Positions 1 to 9,100 of a stretch of 64,000 nucleotides of DNA are shown here, one piece after another (the stretch's first letter is position 1; each line of letters starts with the position of its first letter). The stretch lies in contig CANQJC010000008.1 in NCBI GenBank assembly GCA_947624165.1, forward strand, positions 1 through 64,000, given 5' to 3'. The DNA comes from an uncultured Clostridia bacterium (GTDB lineage: Bacteria > Bacillota > Clostridia > UBA1381). The notes under the pieces were generated by a model. The model made no database searches, had not been told where the DNA came from, and saw only the letters and a program-made list of their open reading frames with translations. The position numbers were made by a program, and so were the translations under genes.

Positions 1-30
1 GTCAAGATTTATAAGACGCCGACTGAATAA
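1..30 (+). CDS. possible 3' end of a further secreted-protein cassette (partial)
   Basis: The first 30 bases read VKIYKTPTE followed by a TAA stop, in a frame open from the window edge. The jelly-roll-like domains of the neighbouring proteins end in DN plus a short strand (DNVKIYDD occurs inside the 1982-aa protein, DNFLTKYVKAAPAE ends cassette B). This tail is followed about 30 bases later by the same palindromic terminator that follows cassette B. The likeliest reading is the C-terminus of another cassette-type protein facing cassette A. Only nine residues are visible, so this is a weak call resting on position and similarity of the tail. Confidence 0.35.
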   Translation, partial: VKIYKTPTE

Positions 31-60
31 TTCCACAACAGAGAAAATTGTATAACAATA

Positions 61-95
61 AAAAAAGGAACGGCAATTGCCGTTCCTTTTTTTAT
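61..95. terminator. bidirectional intrinsic terminator, perfect palindrome
   Basis: GGAACGGCAATTGCCGTTCC (67-86) is a perfect palindrome flanked by six or more A on the left and T on the right, so it can terminate from both sides. It sits between the tail at 1-30 and the 3' end of cassette A. The same palindrome recurs at 6123-6142 between cassette B and the 1982-aa gene. Confidence 0.85.
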
Positions 96-116
96 TACTG
101 TTTTGCGTTTCGATTA

Positions 117-2834
117 TTACTCAACCCAGCCTGCCTGAGCCTTGAAGTTATCGAACGAGATATAGCTTGTATCTGAACCTGTCAAACCTCCGGCACCCAT
201 GTCATGGAAGAAGATCACAGACTTAAGATCTCTCTTAAGTGCCTTCTTGTCCGTCAGGTCAAACGTCGCCGAGCCAAGCTCATCGCCGCCGTCTTTTGTC
301 TTGATGGTTACGTCGATCTTCGTATTGGTGAACGTAACTTCAGCCGTGTACCATGTATCCGCCGCAGGTACTACGTCAGCTTCGGTCTTCTGAACCTGAG
401 CAGGTGTAAGACCCGAAGTCATTACAAATGCGTTGGAACCCCATGCATCCTTATTGCTGTAAACACCGTCCTCACCACGGTAGCTAACCTTATCAATATT
501 CAAGTTAGCAGGTTCGGTAGCATAAATCTGGAGCATATGGTCTACCGCAGTTTGACCCTGCGGCTTCTCACGGCTCCAACGGAGTGCGAAGAGAGTATCG
601 TTTTCGCTGTTGGCAAACGAAATTTCCTCGGTGTAAGTTCTCTTATCGTCACCCATGGGATATGTGTTGTTCATCTTGAAATCAAACGACATCTTGGTCG
701 ACTGTGATTTTTCGAGAGAAACGGGCGTATCAATACTGTAAACGCTCTTTGAACGATTCAGCTTGTCGGCAGGGGTAGATTTACCGGGGGTAAACTTAAG
801 TGCCATATCGGCTGCCGAACCAACCTCCTCGGCATTTATCGTAACCTGTCTGTTCGTTGATCCCCATGTACCCTTAAGAGTACCTTCGTCTGTGCTGTCA
901 AACGCTTTATTCTGCTCGGCTATCTTAAACGGATGATATTCCGTCGAATCGTCGGTCGCCTGCGTCGTTACATGGTTGAAGTCAGCCGTGAAATACTGAC
1001 CCTCCCACGAATCGGTAACTGCCGAAACAGTTACATTCTTGGCGGGCATCGTGAAGGAATTGTCGCTGTTCTCAACGGGTCCTTCATCTGCGTCTTGAAC
1101 CGTAAGAGATGTGATCTGCTTGTTCGCCTTCGCGTAAACATTGATCTTATCGCCAACGTGAACCTTTGAAAGCTCCGTTGTAACCGTTCCGTTTACCGCG
1201 ATTTCAATGTCGTCGGAAGAGCTGTTTTCAATTGTCAGATCCTTAGCCTTGAATACAACGTAAACCGTTATATTGCCGGTTATGCTTGTCATGTCAAGCT
1301 CATAATCGGGATCCTGCTTGGTGATATCCTGCTTGGTTTCCGAATCACTGTCAAGCGCGTACTTGACCGTATCCACTTCATAACCGTCGTTCGGAGTAAC
1401 CTTTACAACGAGCGTCTTAGACTGACCGATCTCGGTAATATTCGTGCCGCCGTTCTTTTCGTCAAGCTGTACGGAACCGCCTTCAGCGGGCGTAACGTCC
1501 GTCGATACCTGATAAACAGGCTCCTGAGAAAGCTTAACTGCAAGCTCGCCGTCCTTAGTCGTTTCGGGAACCTCTACCTTTTCCTGAACCTTCGCGTATA
1601 TCTTTACCGTCTTGGCTCCGCTGAGCGTCGAAGGAACGGACAGCGTAGCCTGAAGCTCGTTATCCTCGTTCTGCGCAAGAGTAGCGTCGGTCTCTGAAAC
1701 CGTACCCGATCCGTCATCGGCTTTAAGCTCCCATGTAACCGTTATATTATCGTCATTTGTGAACTCATAACCCGCAACGTCCTTAACGGTTGCCGTATAA
1801 GTGTACGTTGCAGCCGCGTCTTCACCCATCGCAACGGTAGTGGGACCTGTCACGGTTACCGAATCGATATCGTTTCTCGCATATTCTACCGTAACGGCAA
1901 TCGATTCTTCATTACCGGTGGTCGTGTACTTATAAGTACCCGAATCCCCGGGTTCAACGCCTGTTTCTTCGCCGTTTACCTTGACAGCAGTCACCTTCTG
2001 ACCGTTCTTCTTGGTAGGTGTGATAGTTATTTCCTGTCCTGTCGTAGCCTTATCTTCTGTTGTATTTACAAATGCCGGTGATACCGTAGCGTCCGTCGCG
2101 TTTACTGCGATGGGAACGTTGAAGGTATCGTCGTTCATATAAATGTTATCTATATTGACAGTTGCGCTGTTCGTGTCGCTTGCAACAAAGATACCCGAAA
2201 CACCCGTCAATGTCGCGTCTCTCCAGCCGACAGGTGCCGATGTGGTATAGAGCGGCGTAGCGGTCGCATAGTTATTGTTTGCCTTGTAGTCGTATACCTT
2301 AAGTGAAACCTCCTTATTGGATGCGTTTACAACTGCTTCGATATGATACCACTTGGCAGCGAGATCCGTTCCCGCAACAGCAGTAGCCGTTGCATCCTCC
2401 GTGCTTGTGTATACGTTAAGCGTCGCGCCGGTATCTCTGCCGACAGATATAATTCTTCCGCCGGGATTATTATTTCTGTGATCTGTTGCAACAATAGGAG
2501 TATTACCCGCGATCGCGACCCACGTTTTATCATTCTGGAGGTTGATATCAAACGAAACGTCTATAGCTTCGCCCGTCATCGTATAAGACTCTGTGAACGG
2601 TATGAACTTAGCACCCGCAGGATGATTGTTTGCGGCAACAAGTCTTTCGAACTTCGTTTTGTTTCCGTTCGCGTTGCTCGCCGTGCTCGGTGTAAATCTA
2701 CTGAAGTCAACAAAGTTAGTCGTAGCGTCTTCCTCATCATATGTGATAGTGCCGACTTTACCCTTCGGATAGTCGACCGAAGCTTCTGCAACTTCACCTG
2801 TTTCTGCCGTAACTGAGCCGAGAGGGGCGCGCAA
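117..2834 (-). CDS. cassette A: long secreted-type multi-domain coding cassette without its own start region
   Basis: This is an open frame of about 905 codons with no signal peptide and no ribosome binding site. It can be extended upstream only through the antisense of the toxin promoter, so I end it at a TTG in the inverted repeat (the mirror of cassette B). It begins RAPLGSVTAETGEVA, the same peptide that begins cassette B, and shares GSVTAETG with residue 1144 of the 1982-aa protein. Downstream I see a first jelly-roll/LamG-like region ending in NIDNIYMN, Ig-like strands, beta repeats with the tail FTMPAKNVTVSAV (bacterial-repeat type), and a second jelly-roll ending in SFDNF near the C-terminus. 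No catalytic motif is recognised. As it stands it is probably silent: either a storage cassette for recombination into the expressed gene, or a 5'-truncated pseudogene. The coding frame is intact throughout, which favours the former. Confidence 0.7.
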   Translation of the reverse strand: MRAPLGSVTAETGEVAEASVDYPKGKVGTITYDEEDATTNFVDFSRFTPSTASNANGNKTKFERLVAANNHPAGAKFIPFTESYTMTGEAIDVSFDINLQNDKTWVAIAGNTPIVATDHRNNNPGGRIISVGRDTGATLNVYTSTEDATATAVAGTDLAAKWYHIEAVVNASNKEVSLKVYDYKANNNYATATPLYTTSAPVGWRDATLTGVSGIFVASDTNSATVNIDNIYMNDDTFNVPIAVNATDATVSPAFVNTTEDKATTGQEITITPTKKNGQKVTAVKVNGEETGVEPGDSGTYKYTTTGNEESIAVTVEYARNDIDSVTVTGPTTVAMGEDAAATYTYTATVKDVAGYEFTNDDNITVTWELKADDGSGTVSETDATLAQNEDNELQATLSVPSTLSGAKTVKIYAKVQEKVEVPETTKDGELAVKLSQEPVYQVSTDVTPAEGGSVQLDEKNGGTNITEIGQSKTLVVKVTPNDGYEVDTVKYALDSDSETKQDITKQDPDYELDMTSITGNITVYVVFKAKDLTIENSSSDDIEIAVNGTVTTELSKVHVGDKINVYAKANKQITSLTVQDADEGPVENSDNSFTMPAKNVTVSAVTDSWEGQYFTADFNHVTTQATDDSTEYHPFKIAEQNKAFDSTDEGTLKGTWGSTNRQVTINAEEVGSAADMALKFTPGKSTPADKLNRSKSVYSIDTPVSLEKSQSTKMSFDFKMNNTYPMGDDKRTYTEEISFANSENDTLFALRWSREKPQGQTAVDHMLQIYATEPANLNIDKVSYRGEDGVYSNKDAWGSNAFVMTSGLTPAQVQKTEADVVPAADTWYTAEVTFTNTKIDVTIKTKDGGDELGSATFDLTDKKALKRDLKSVIFFHDMGAGGLTGSDTSYISFDNFKAQAGWVE

Positions 2835-2855
2835 AAAATACCGCGCCCCCTTGAC
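2787..2855. repeat. left arm of 69-bp inverted repeat flanking a toxin-antitoxin pair
   Basis: Bases 2787-2855 are the reverse complement of 3429-3497 with one mismatch in 69 (A at 2796). The outer third is coding sequence of cassette A (GSVTAETGEVA). The inner part holds a small hairpin (GGGGCGCG / CGCGCCCC around an A-rich loop) and ends in TTGAC, which is also the start of the toxin promoter -35 box. Confidence 0.95.
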
Positions 2856-2880
2856 ACAAGCGAGTGGTGAATGATATAAT
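2851..2880 (+). promoter_or_regulatory. SigA-type promoter of the toxin-antitoxin pair
   Basis: The -35 box TTGACA (2851-2856) and the -10 box TATAAT (2875-2880) are both perfect consensus with an 18-base spacer. The -35 box overlaps the inner end of the left inverted-repeat arm, but the -10 lies in unique DNA, so only this side of the element carries the promoter. Confidence 0.85.
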
Positions 2881-2904
2881 AAAAGCAGTAAGGGAGTAGA
2901 TAAT

Positions 2905-3138
2905 ATGCTGCAAATTACATATACTAAGGATGCGCGCAAGTTTCTTAAGCGTCAGCCGCGCGACGTCGCGAACCGTATTTTGGACGCGATAGAAAATCTG
3001 CCGTTCGGCGACGTGAAGAAACTGAAAAATTCGGACTTGTACCGTCTGCGCGTCGGAAAATACAGAGTAATATTCGACCGACGCGGCGTTGTTATCAATG
3101 TTATCGAGATCGACAGCCGCGGTCAGATTTATAAGTAG
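2905..3138 (+). CDS. RelE/ParE-family toxin-like protein
   Basis: A 77-aa basic protein. The residues LQITYTKDARKFLKRQP, LYRLRVGKYRVIF and the closing IEIDSRGQIYK are typical of the RelE/ParE superfamily (YoeB/RelE type mRNA interferases or ParE gyrase poisons). Conserved arginines and tyrosines of the RelE fold are present, but I cannot tell mRNA cleavage from gyrase inhibition. It has a good ribosome binding site (AAGGGAG, 8 bases before ATG) and a consensus promoter. The partner gene starts 12 bases downstream, so the order is toxin first, as in higBA-like systems. The pair is enclosed by 69-bp inverted repeats that cut into two surface-protein cassettes, which suggests it belongs to the rearranging unit. 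Confidence 0.85.
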   Translation: MLQITYTKDARKFLKRQPRDVANRILDAIENLPFGDVKKLKNSDLYRLRVGKYRVIFDRRGVVINVIEIDSRGQIYK

Positions 3139-3150
3139 GGAGTGATTTAT

Positions 3151-3390
3151 ATGTCGGAGATAAAGGAACGCATTGTCGGCGCGTTGTCGATTATGAGCGA
3201 CAAGGACGCGGAATCCGTTTGGGCGTTCATACGCGACGGGTACGTGATAAAGACAAAAACATGGGCTGACGTTGAGGACGACGAAGCGGACGCGGAGGAG
3301 CTTGAATTGATAAAAAATTACAATTCCAATCCCGAAAATTACGCTCCCGCCGTATCTCATGAAGATTTGCGTAAGGAAATAAACTCCTGA
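3151..3390 (+). CDS. putative antitoxin paired with the RelE-like toxin
   Basis: A 79-aa acidic protein (clusters VEDDEADAEELE) downstream of the toxin. I chose the ATG at 3151, 8 bases after GGGAG, over an in-frame GTG at 3142. The N-terminal half (SEIKERIVGALSIMSDKDAE) is predicted helical and could be the dimer or DNA-binding part. The acidic C-terminal half ending HEDLRKEI would wrap the basic toxin. I do not recognise a named antitoxin family; the call rests on size, charge, and the 12-base spacing from the toxin gene. Confidence 0.6.
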   Translation: MSEIKERIVGALSIMSDKDAESVWAFIRDGYVIKTKTWADVEDDEADAEELELIKNYNSNPENYAPAVSHEDLRKEINS

Positions 3391-3428
3391 CGCGCCGAAA
3401 ATAATGTACGCGAAGCATACCGCGTCCC

Positions 3429-3497
3429 GTCAAGGGGGCGCGGTATTTTTTGCGCGCCCCTCTCGGCTCAGTTACGGCAGAAACAGGCGAAGTTGCA
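3429..3497. repeat. right arm of 69-bp inverted repeat flanking a toxin-antitoxin pair
   Basis: Mirror of 2787-2855 (68 of 69 bases). The outer part encodes GSVTAETGEVA of cassette B on the plus strand. Within it, 3465-3487 is the 23-base core also present at 2797-2819 and at 8670-8692 inside the 1982-aa gene. Confidence 0.95.
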
Positions 3498-6092
3498 ACG
3501 AATGCGATAGGCGTAACGTCGGTTGAGAAGGCGACGGGTGCTCTGTATGACGGTCTTGTTGACACCGACTACAAGGTACAGCTCGGCGCGGACAACAAGA
3601 TAACGGTTACGGGTACGCTTATGTACCAGAGTGCTAACCCCTCGTTCCCCGCGAGAAACAACACGGGCTACTACGTACCGCTTAAGTTCAACGGCAACGG
3701 AACATATTATGTTGAAATAACCGAAGCCGTATACAACGCTGAACACGAAACCAATCCCAACTTGATAGAATATCCTGCCGAGTCGGGCAAGTACGCGAGA
3801 AAGGTTACCGTAGACGACGGTTTCTTGAACGTACAGACAAAGGTTAAGGCTAACTCGGACAGCGAAGGAGAAGGCTTCAAGCTTGAGGAAGGCTTCAAGG
3901 TATACTATGATAAGGACGGCGACGCGACAGTATACGCGCCCGTTACATACACTGTTGACGCAAGCGCGCTCAAGTTCCTTGTGAACAGAATTTCGAACGG
4001 TCCCGTATCCGTAAGCGGTACACCGACCCAAGAAGAAACCTACACCACTCCGGCGGTTACAACTCCGATAACGGCGTCTCAGTGCGCTATCGGCGGACGC
4101 TCGGTAGACAACAAAAACGATCCTCCGGCAATCGGTGCAGAGGGCGAGTTTGGATTGACCGGAAGTGCCACCGACGGTGCGCGTTCGGCTGCGGTATTCA
4201 CCGTTAATGCGGGTCTTGCGGCGAACAAGATCGCGAAAGCTACGCTTACCTTCAACTCCAAGTGTATAGAAAAGAATTCCGACTTGTGTCTGTTCAGAAT
4301 AACGGATTCAGGCTTCACGCAGGGCGGCGACCTTACGTCGATCAGCATACAATCACTCAACGGCAAGACCATCAAATATATTGCGAATATGGGTAACGCG
4401 ACCGACGCCGGCGCAACCATTACATATGATTTGACGTCGGATCTGAGAGCTGCGAACGGTCAGGCGACTTACATCATATTCACAAAGACAAATCGTCAGC
4501 AGACCATAACAAACATGAAGGTCGCTGTTGACGAGGCTGATCATGAGCTTAAGAACACCGTAAAGGCGACCGTTAAGAAGGTCGTTGACGGTGCGGAACC
4601 CGAAGAAGTAATCGAAACAAAAACTGAAGAAAATCTTTGGGAAGGCGACAAGTTCGTTGCGACATACGAGAAGGCATTTGACAAGGGCGATAGTGTTCCC
4701 GACAAGTACCACTATGTATACACGGGTGCTGCCGGCGACGACACGATCAACTCACTTTCGGCTACGGACGATGAGAACGTTATAACGCTCAAGTATTCAA
4801 AGACGCCGTATAAGACAGCGAAGTTCGTAGTTAAGGTTGGCGACGACGCCAAGGAGGGTATTCCCGTTGTAGTTTCCGGCGGCGCGCTCACAGCTGCGCA
4901 GACACTCACCTCGGCTGAAACAACAGGCGAAGCTACGATAGACCTTCTCCCCGGCAACTACTCATGGTCAGTTGCCAAAGACTACCAGAAGGGCTACGGC
5001 GGCGCGAGCGGAACATTTGAAATCAAGGCTACGGAGGATCCCGCTGACATCGCGGTCAACCTCGAAGAACACACACCGATATTCACATCTATAAAGATGG
5101 ATACATCGAAGCTCAACGGCCCGACCATCATCATAGGCGAAGCTCGTGAAATTGGTACGGTTTCGACTGTACAGCTCGATACCGACGGTGAAACACCGAT
5201 GCTTGAGACAAAGCCTGTAACATACTCAGTTGCGGTTTCTGACGGCGGTACCGCAGATAAGGTAACGGTAGACGGTACAGGTAAGGTATCTATAGAAGCA
5301 GATGCTACCGCAGGCACATACAAGATTACAGCTTCCTCGACGCAGGGCGGTGCGGATGGTTCAACAACTGTTACATCTAATGAAGCAGTTCTCACGCTCG
5401 CGGCAACGGGTGAAGAAAAGGTTGCGGCTGCTTCGGATGACTTCAGCGGCTCGACGAGCTTGTTCACCGCCTTGAATTCATCGGGCGCGGCAGTTGGATT
5501 TGGTAAGAACTATCCCGGTAACCCTGTATTCAAGTTCGGCGATGCGGGTAAATCAAACACAGCTCCCACAGATGTTGCAAACGCTGTATTTGAGACGCCG
5601 CTTGCTCCGCTTGCGGACGACCAGACAGTCGAGATATCCTACGACCATTACGCAGGTTATATAGACAACGTCAAGAGCGGTGCTAACAGAGAAAAAGTTA
5701 TCATCAAGGCACTCAATGCTACTGATGAGGAGTTATTCTCTTACACATACGAGTGCTTTAGCACTAACGTAAGCAGCGTTAAACTGTTCGGCACAGAGAA
5801 AGTTACCGAGGCATTTGCCGGAGGAATGGGCAAAGGTCAGAACGGCTGGGATTCGTTCTCAGCCACGCCTACGAAGGTTACGGTTACGCTGACCGGCGGC
5901 GCGACGCCGAAGCTTACGGTTAAATTTGCCGGAACGGCTAACAAGACCTTTGAAGAATCTGCGCCGGTAAGCATAACAGGCGACAAGAAGATTTCAAAGA
6001 TAGTTGTTATGGGTAATGTTGGTAACAGCGACCGTTCGGGCGGTATCGACAACTTCCTGACGAAGTATGTCAAGGCTGCTCCTGCGGAATAA
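3450..6092 (+). CDS. cassette B: long secreted-type multi-domain coding cassette without its own start region
   Basis: An open frame of about 880 codons starting at a TTG with no ribosome binding site and no signal peptide; true coding information appears to begin at GSVTAETGEVA. From about residue 225 to 460 it is clearly paralogous to the C-terminal part of the 1982-aa protein. Shared blocks include KATLTF, a NSD(L/I)..(F/V)R(I/V)T(D) segment, TSDLR, VKKVVDGAE, ENLWEGDKFV and NVITLKY. The first block resembles DNRLRE/CBM96-type carbohydrate-binding modules (tentative). The C-terminus is a jelly-roll-like domain ending GIDNFLTKYVKAAPAE. It is convergent with the 1982-aa gene, sharing a terminator. 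Inversion between 3465-3487 and 8670-8692 would fuse this cassette in frame to the secreted N-terminus of that gene. Otherwise it is a 5'-truncated silent paralogue. Confidence 0.7.
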   Translation: MRAPLGSVTAETGEVATNAIGVTSVEKATGALYDGLVDTDYKVQLGADNKITVTGTLMYQSANPSFPARNNTGYYVPLKFNGNGTYYVEITEAVYNAEHETNPNLIEYPAESGKYARKVTVDDGFLNVQTKVKANSDSEGEGFKLEEGFKVYYDKDGDATVYAPVTYTVDASALKFLVNRISNGPVSVSGTPTQEETYTTPAVTTPITASQCAIGGRSVDNKNDPPAIGAEGEFGLTGSATDGARSAAVFTVNAGLAANKIAKATLTFNSKCIEKNSDLCLFRITDSGFTQGGDLTSISIQSLNGKTIKYIANMGNATDAGATITYDLTSDLRAANGQATYIIFTKTNRQQTITNMKVAVDEADHELKNTVKATVKKVVDGAEPEEVIETKTEENLWEGDKFVATYEKAFDKGDSVPDKYHYVYTGAAGDDTINSLSATDDENVITLKYSKTPYKTAKFVVKVGDDAKEGIPVVVSGGALTAAQTLTSAETTGEATIDLLPGNYSWSVAKDYQKGYGGASGTFEIKATEDPADIAVNLEEHTPIFTSIKMDTSKLNGPTIIIGEAREIGTVSTVQLDTDGETPMLETKPVTYSVAVSDGGTADKVTVDGTGKVSIEADATAGTYKITASSTQGGADGSTTVTSNEAVLTLAATGEEKVAAASDDFSGSTSLFTALNSSGAAVGFGKNYPGNPVFKFGDAGKSNTAPTDVANAVFETPLAPLADDQTVEISYDHYAGYIDNVKSGANREKVIIKALNATDEELFSYTYECFSTNVSSVKLFGTEKVTEAFAGGMGKGQNGWDSFSATPTKVTVTLTGGATPKLTVKFAGTANKTFEESAPVSITGDKKISKIVVMGNVGNSDRSGGIDNFLTKYVKAAPAE

Positions 6093-6115
6093 TCGATATT
6101 ACATAACAAAAGAAC

Positions 6116-6148
6116 AAAAAAAGGAACGGCAATTGCCGTTCCTTTTTA
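6116..6148. terminator. bidirectional intrinsic terminator, same palindrome as at 61-95
   Basis: The palindrome GGAACGGCAATTGCCGTTCC (6123-6142) with A and T flanks lies between the convergent cassette B and the 1982-aa gene. It is identical in its 20-base core to the terminator after cassette A, so each cassette carries the same 3' end signal. Confidence 0.85.
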
Positions 6149-6172
6149 TTATACGATTTACCGTACCGCGAA

Positions 6173-9100
6173 TCACGCGCCGGCAGCTTCGCTCTGAATA
6201 GCGAGGTTGTCAACGTTGATCGTTGCGGCGGCGTCTACTCTGTTGCCGGAGAACGTAACCTTACCTACCGCAAGTCTGATATATTGAATATCAGTTACGC
6301 TTTCAGGTACGGCTACCTCGGAAACTGTCGCCGTGTCCTCCTGACCGACAGTGTTAACCTTAATTGTCATTTGGTTATTCTCAACAACAATATTTACATG
6401 ATACCACTCTGTGCCATCAGCCTTGTTGAACTTACCGTCGGATATAGCCGTTGCGCTGAGTGCCGAAACCGCATCGCTGCTGACAGCACCCTCCGCGATG
6501 TCACGGCAGGAGCCGTAAAATGTCGGGTTGTTACCCGCGAAAGGACAACCGCCCTTTGCATAGTACGAAAGGTCAAAATCACCGTTTTGTCTGTACATTC
6601 CCAAGGAGACAAGATTTCTGTAAACCGTGTCGTCATTCGAACCTACCGACGCAGAAGATACAAAGTTGATCTCCGCTCCCTGCGTGTCGCTGTCCGAAAG
6701 ACCCGATACAGACATATCGAAATCGATCGTTACCTTCTTGCTCGCAAGCTCTATCGGTGTTTCAAGGTTGTGGATCAGGTTTCTCAAGCCGTTATTGCCG
6801 TTCATGATAGCACTTATGTACTTGGTGTCAAATACCTCTGCATCCTGCTTCGGCGTTATGGTAAACTTCGAGTTTCCGTCCTGTCCCGTCTTACTGTCGC
6901 CATTCGACCAGTAAGCCTTGGGAGTATCCTCCGCGGTTACACCCGAGAAGTCCTCATAGTAATCGAAGTGCTCGCCCAGATCCTCATAAACGAGAACGAT
7001 ATCCGTGGTCTCGCCTTCTACCGTCGTGTCCTGCGCTCCGCTCTTATACTTGTATATATGCTTCTGAGCACTGTTATCGACGGAAATGATTTCCGGCAAG
7101 TAATCCTTTTTAAGAAGCTCATCTACGGTAATCTTGTCGTCAACGAATTTGCTTACGTCAAACGTAGCACCGTTCACCGTTTTACCTTCAATTACGCCGG
7201 TATTCTTATCCTGAGTTGTGTAATAGATATTTACGGTAGTTCTCTGCTTGTTATTAGGCTGAAGCACGATTTCGGGAACGGACAGATCAGCGGCTTCTAT
7301 ATCGAATGAACCGTTGGTCGCAAGATAATCGTCCGTAGCGTCTATCGCATACGTATAGCTTCCGGGGAGAAGCTTGATCGTAGCCTGACCCGTTTCCGCT
7401 TCCGTCGTGATAGTCTGCTGTTCGATAGGTTCGCCCTTTACTGTCGGAGTTCCGTTTATCTTGATCTGAACGCCGTCCTTAGGTGCTTCGCTAAGCTTTG
7501 TTGTAAGTGTAGCCGTATACTTCGGCGTCTTTGTATACTTCAACGTGATAACGTTATCCTCTGACGTCGCGCTCAATTCGTTTATTGTAGCGTTTTCGGG
7601 ATCAGCCGACGCAAACTGGAAGTAACCCGCGTCGGTTTCGATCGTCTGCTTTTCGCTGTAATCGTAAACGAACTTGTCGCCTTCCCACAGATTTTCGATT
7701 GTTTCCTCTGCTTCAACATTTTCTGTTTCAGCACCGTCAACGACCTTCTTAACCTTTACCGAAACATTATTCGCAAGATCTTCTTCCGCTTCATCTATTG
7801 TAACCCTTACGTCTGTTATCTTCTGTTCACGTCCTGTCGCACATGCCAGGAGGTATGTCGCCTTACCCTCAGCCGTTCTGAGATCGGACGTAACGTCCAA
7901 TGTGAACGTTTGAGCAGCGTTGGCGTTACTGTTGCCGGCCTTTACAACTGTCTTTGCAGTCTTGCCGTTAACATCGTCATATGTGGCGTTTGCCAAATCG
8001 TCGCCGCTTGTGAAGGATTCGTCCGTTACTCTGACAAGCCATATATCGGAATTCTTGTTAGCAACGGTACACTGAGCGGTGAAGGTGAGCGTCGCCTTCT
8101 TGATTTTGTTCTTTATGGAGGCTGCGTCTACCGTGAACGCAAGAAGATTCATATCATATTTTCCGTCGCCGACTGTGAGCGCGCCTTCCATATCAACTTT
8201 ATCCATGTTCTTATTGCCGAGCTGGATCTGGTTTGTCGTCAGCTGGGTAAGATCTGTTATTGCGGGGTTATCATACTTCGCGTCTTCTTTTGTTTCGCTG
8301 TGACCGTCTTTAACGGTGTACTTGAACGATACGGGACCGCTTGTGATTCTGTTCTTTTCAAGAACAACAGCCGTCGTCGCGCTCAAACCCTCGTAACCGT
8401 CAGCCGATACAGTAACCTTTATGAATTTGCCTACCTTATCGTTGGGGATTACATATGTCGCGCCGCTCGCGTCGCCTATCGGCGTGAATTCGCCTTCGGC
8501 TGAGTCGGCTGCCGACCAAGCGTATGTAACCTCTACCTCGTCTTCGCCTTCGGCAGCCTTTGCGTAGTTCGCCGTAAGCGTCTGTCCAACCTCGGGCGAG
8601 GTCTTTGTCGAATCGGTCTCATCTACCTTCAAAGTAAGCGTACCCTTGAGTTTCGGCTGTACAACAGCACCTGTTTCTGCCGTAACTGAGCCTTTGAAGT
8701 TAGCGTCAGCTGCGGGAGCGGTGATCTCAACGGTGTAGGTCTGGCCTATTTCGTTAGGTGTGAATGTAGCAGATGTTGCTTCAGTAATTATTTCCTTATC
8801 ATCGCCTGTACCCTTGTACCACTGGTATGATACGCCTGTGGGTATGTCGTCGGTTACTTCTGCAAGCTTTTCAAGCGAAGCTGTAAGTTCCTGATTAACG
8901 ATAGCCGTGTTCTGCTCTGAGAGCGCGCCTGTCTCATTCTCGATAACAGCCTTAAACTTAGAGCTGAGTTCAGCCTTTGTCTTAGCAGCCGTTACTTCGA
9001 ACGCATTTTCATTAACATCAGCCGAAACGATGATCGAAGATGTCTCCGAACCGCCTACCTTAATTGTAGGAGCGTCATAACCCTCCGATGCGGTAGCTAC

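Noticed and set aside
2835-2939. N-terminal 35 residues of cassette A when read from base 2939
   Set aside because: This extension is the complement of the toxin promoter and start; it has no ribosome binding site and breaks the mirror symmetry with cassette B.
2820-3464. simple transposon insertion carrying the toxin pair
   Set aside because: The inverted repeat continues into coding sequence of both neighbours, there is no transposase and no direct target duplication.
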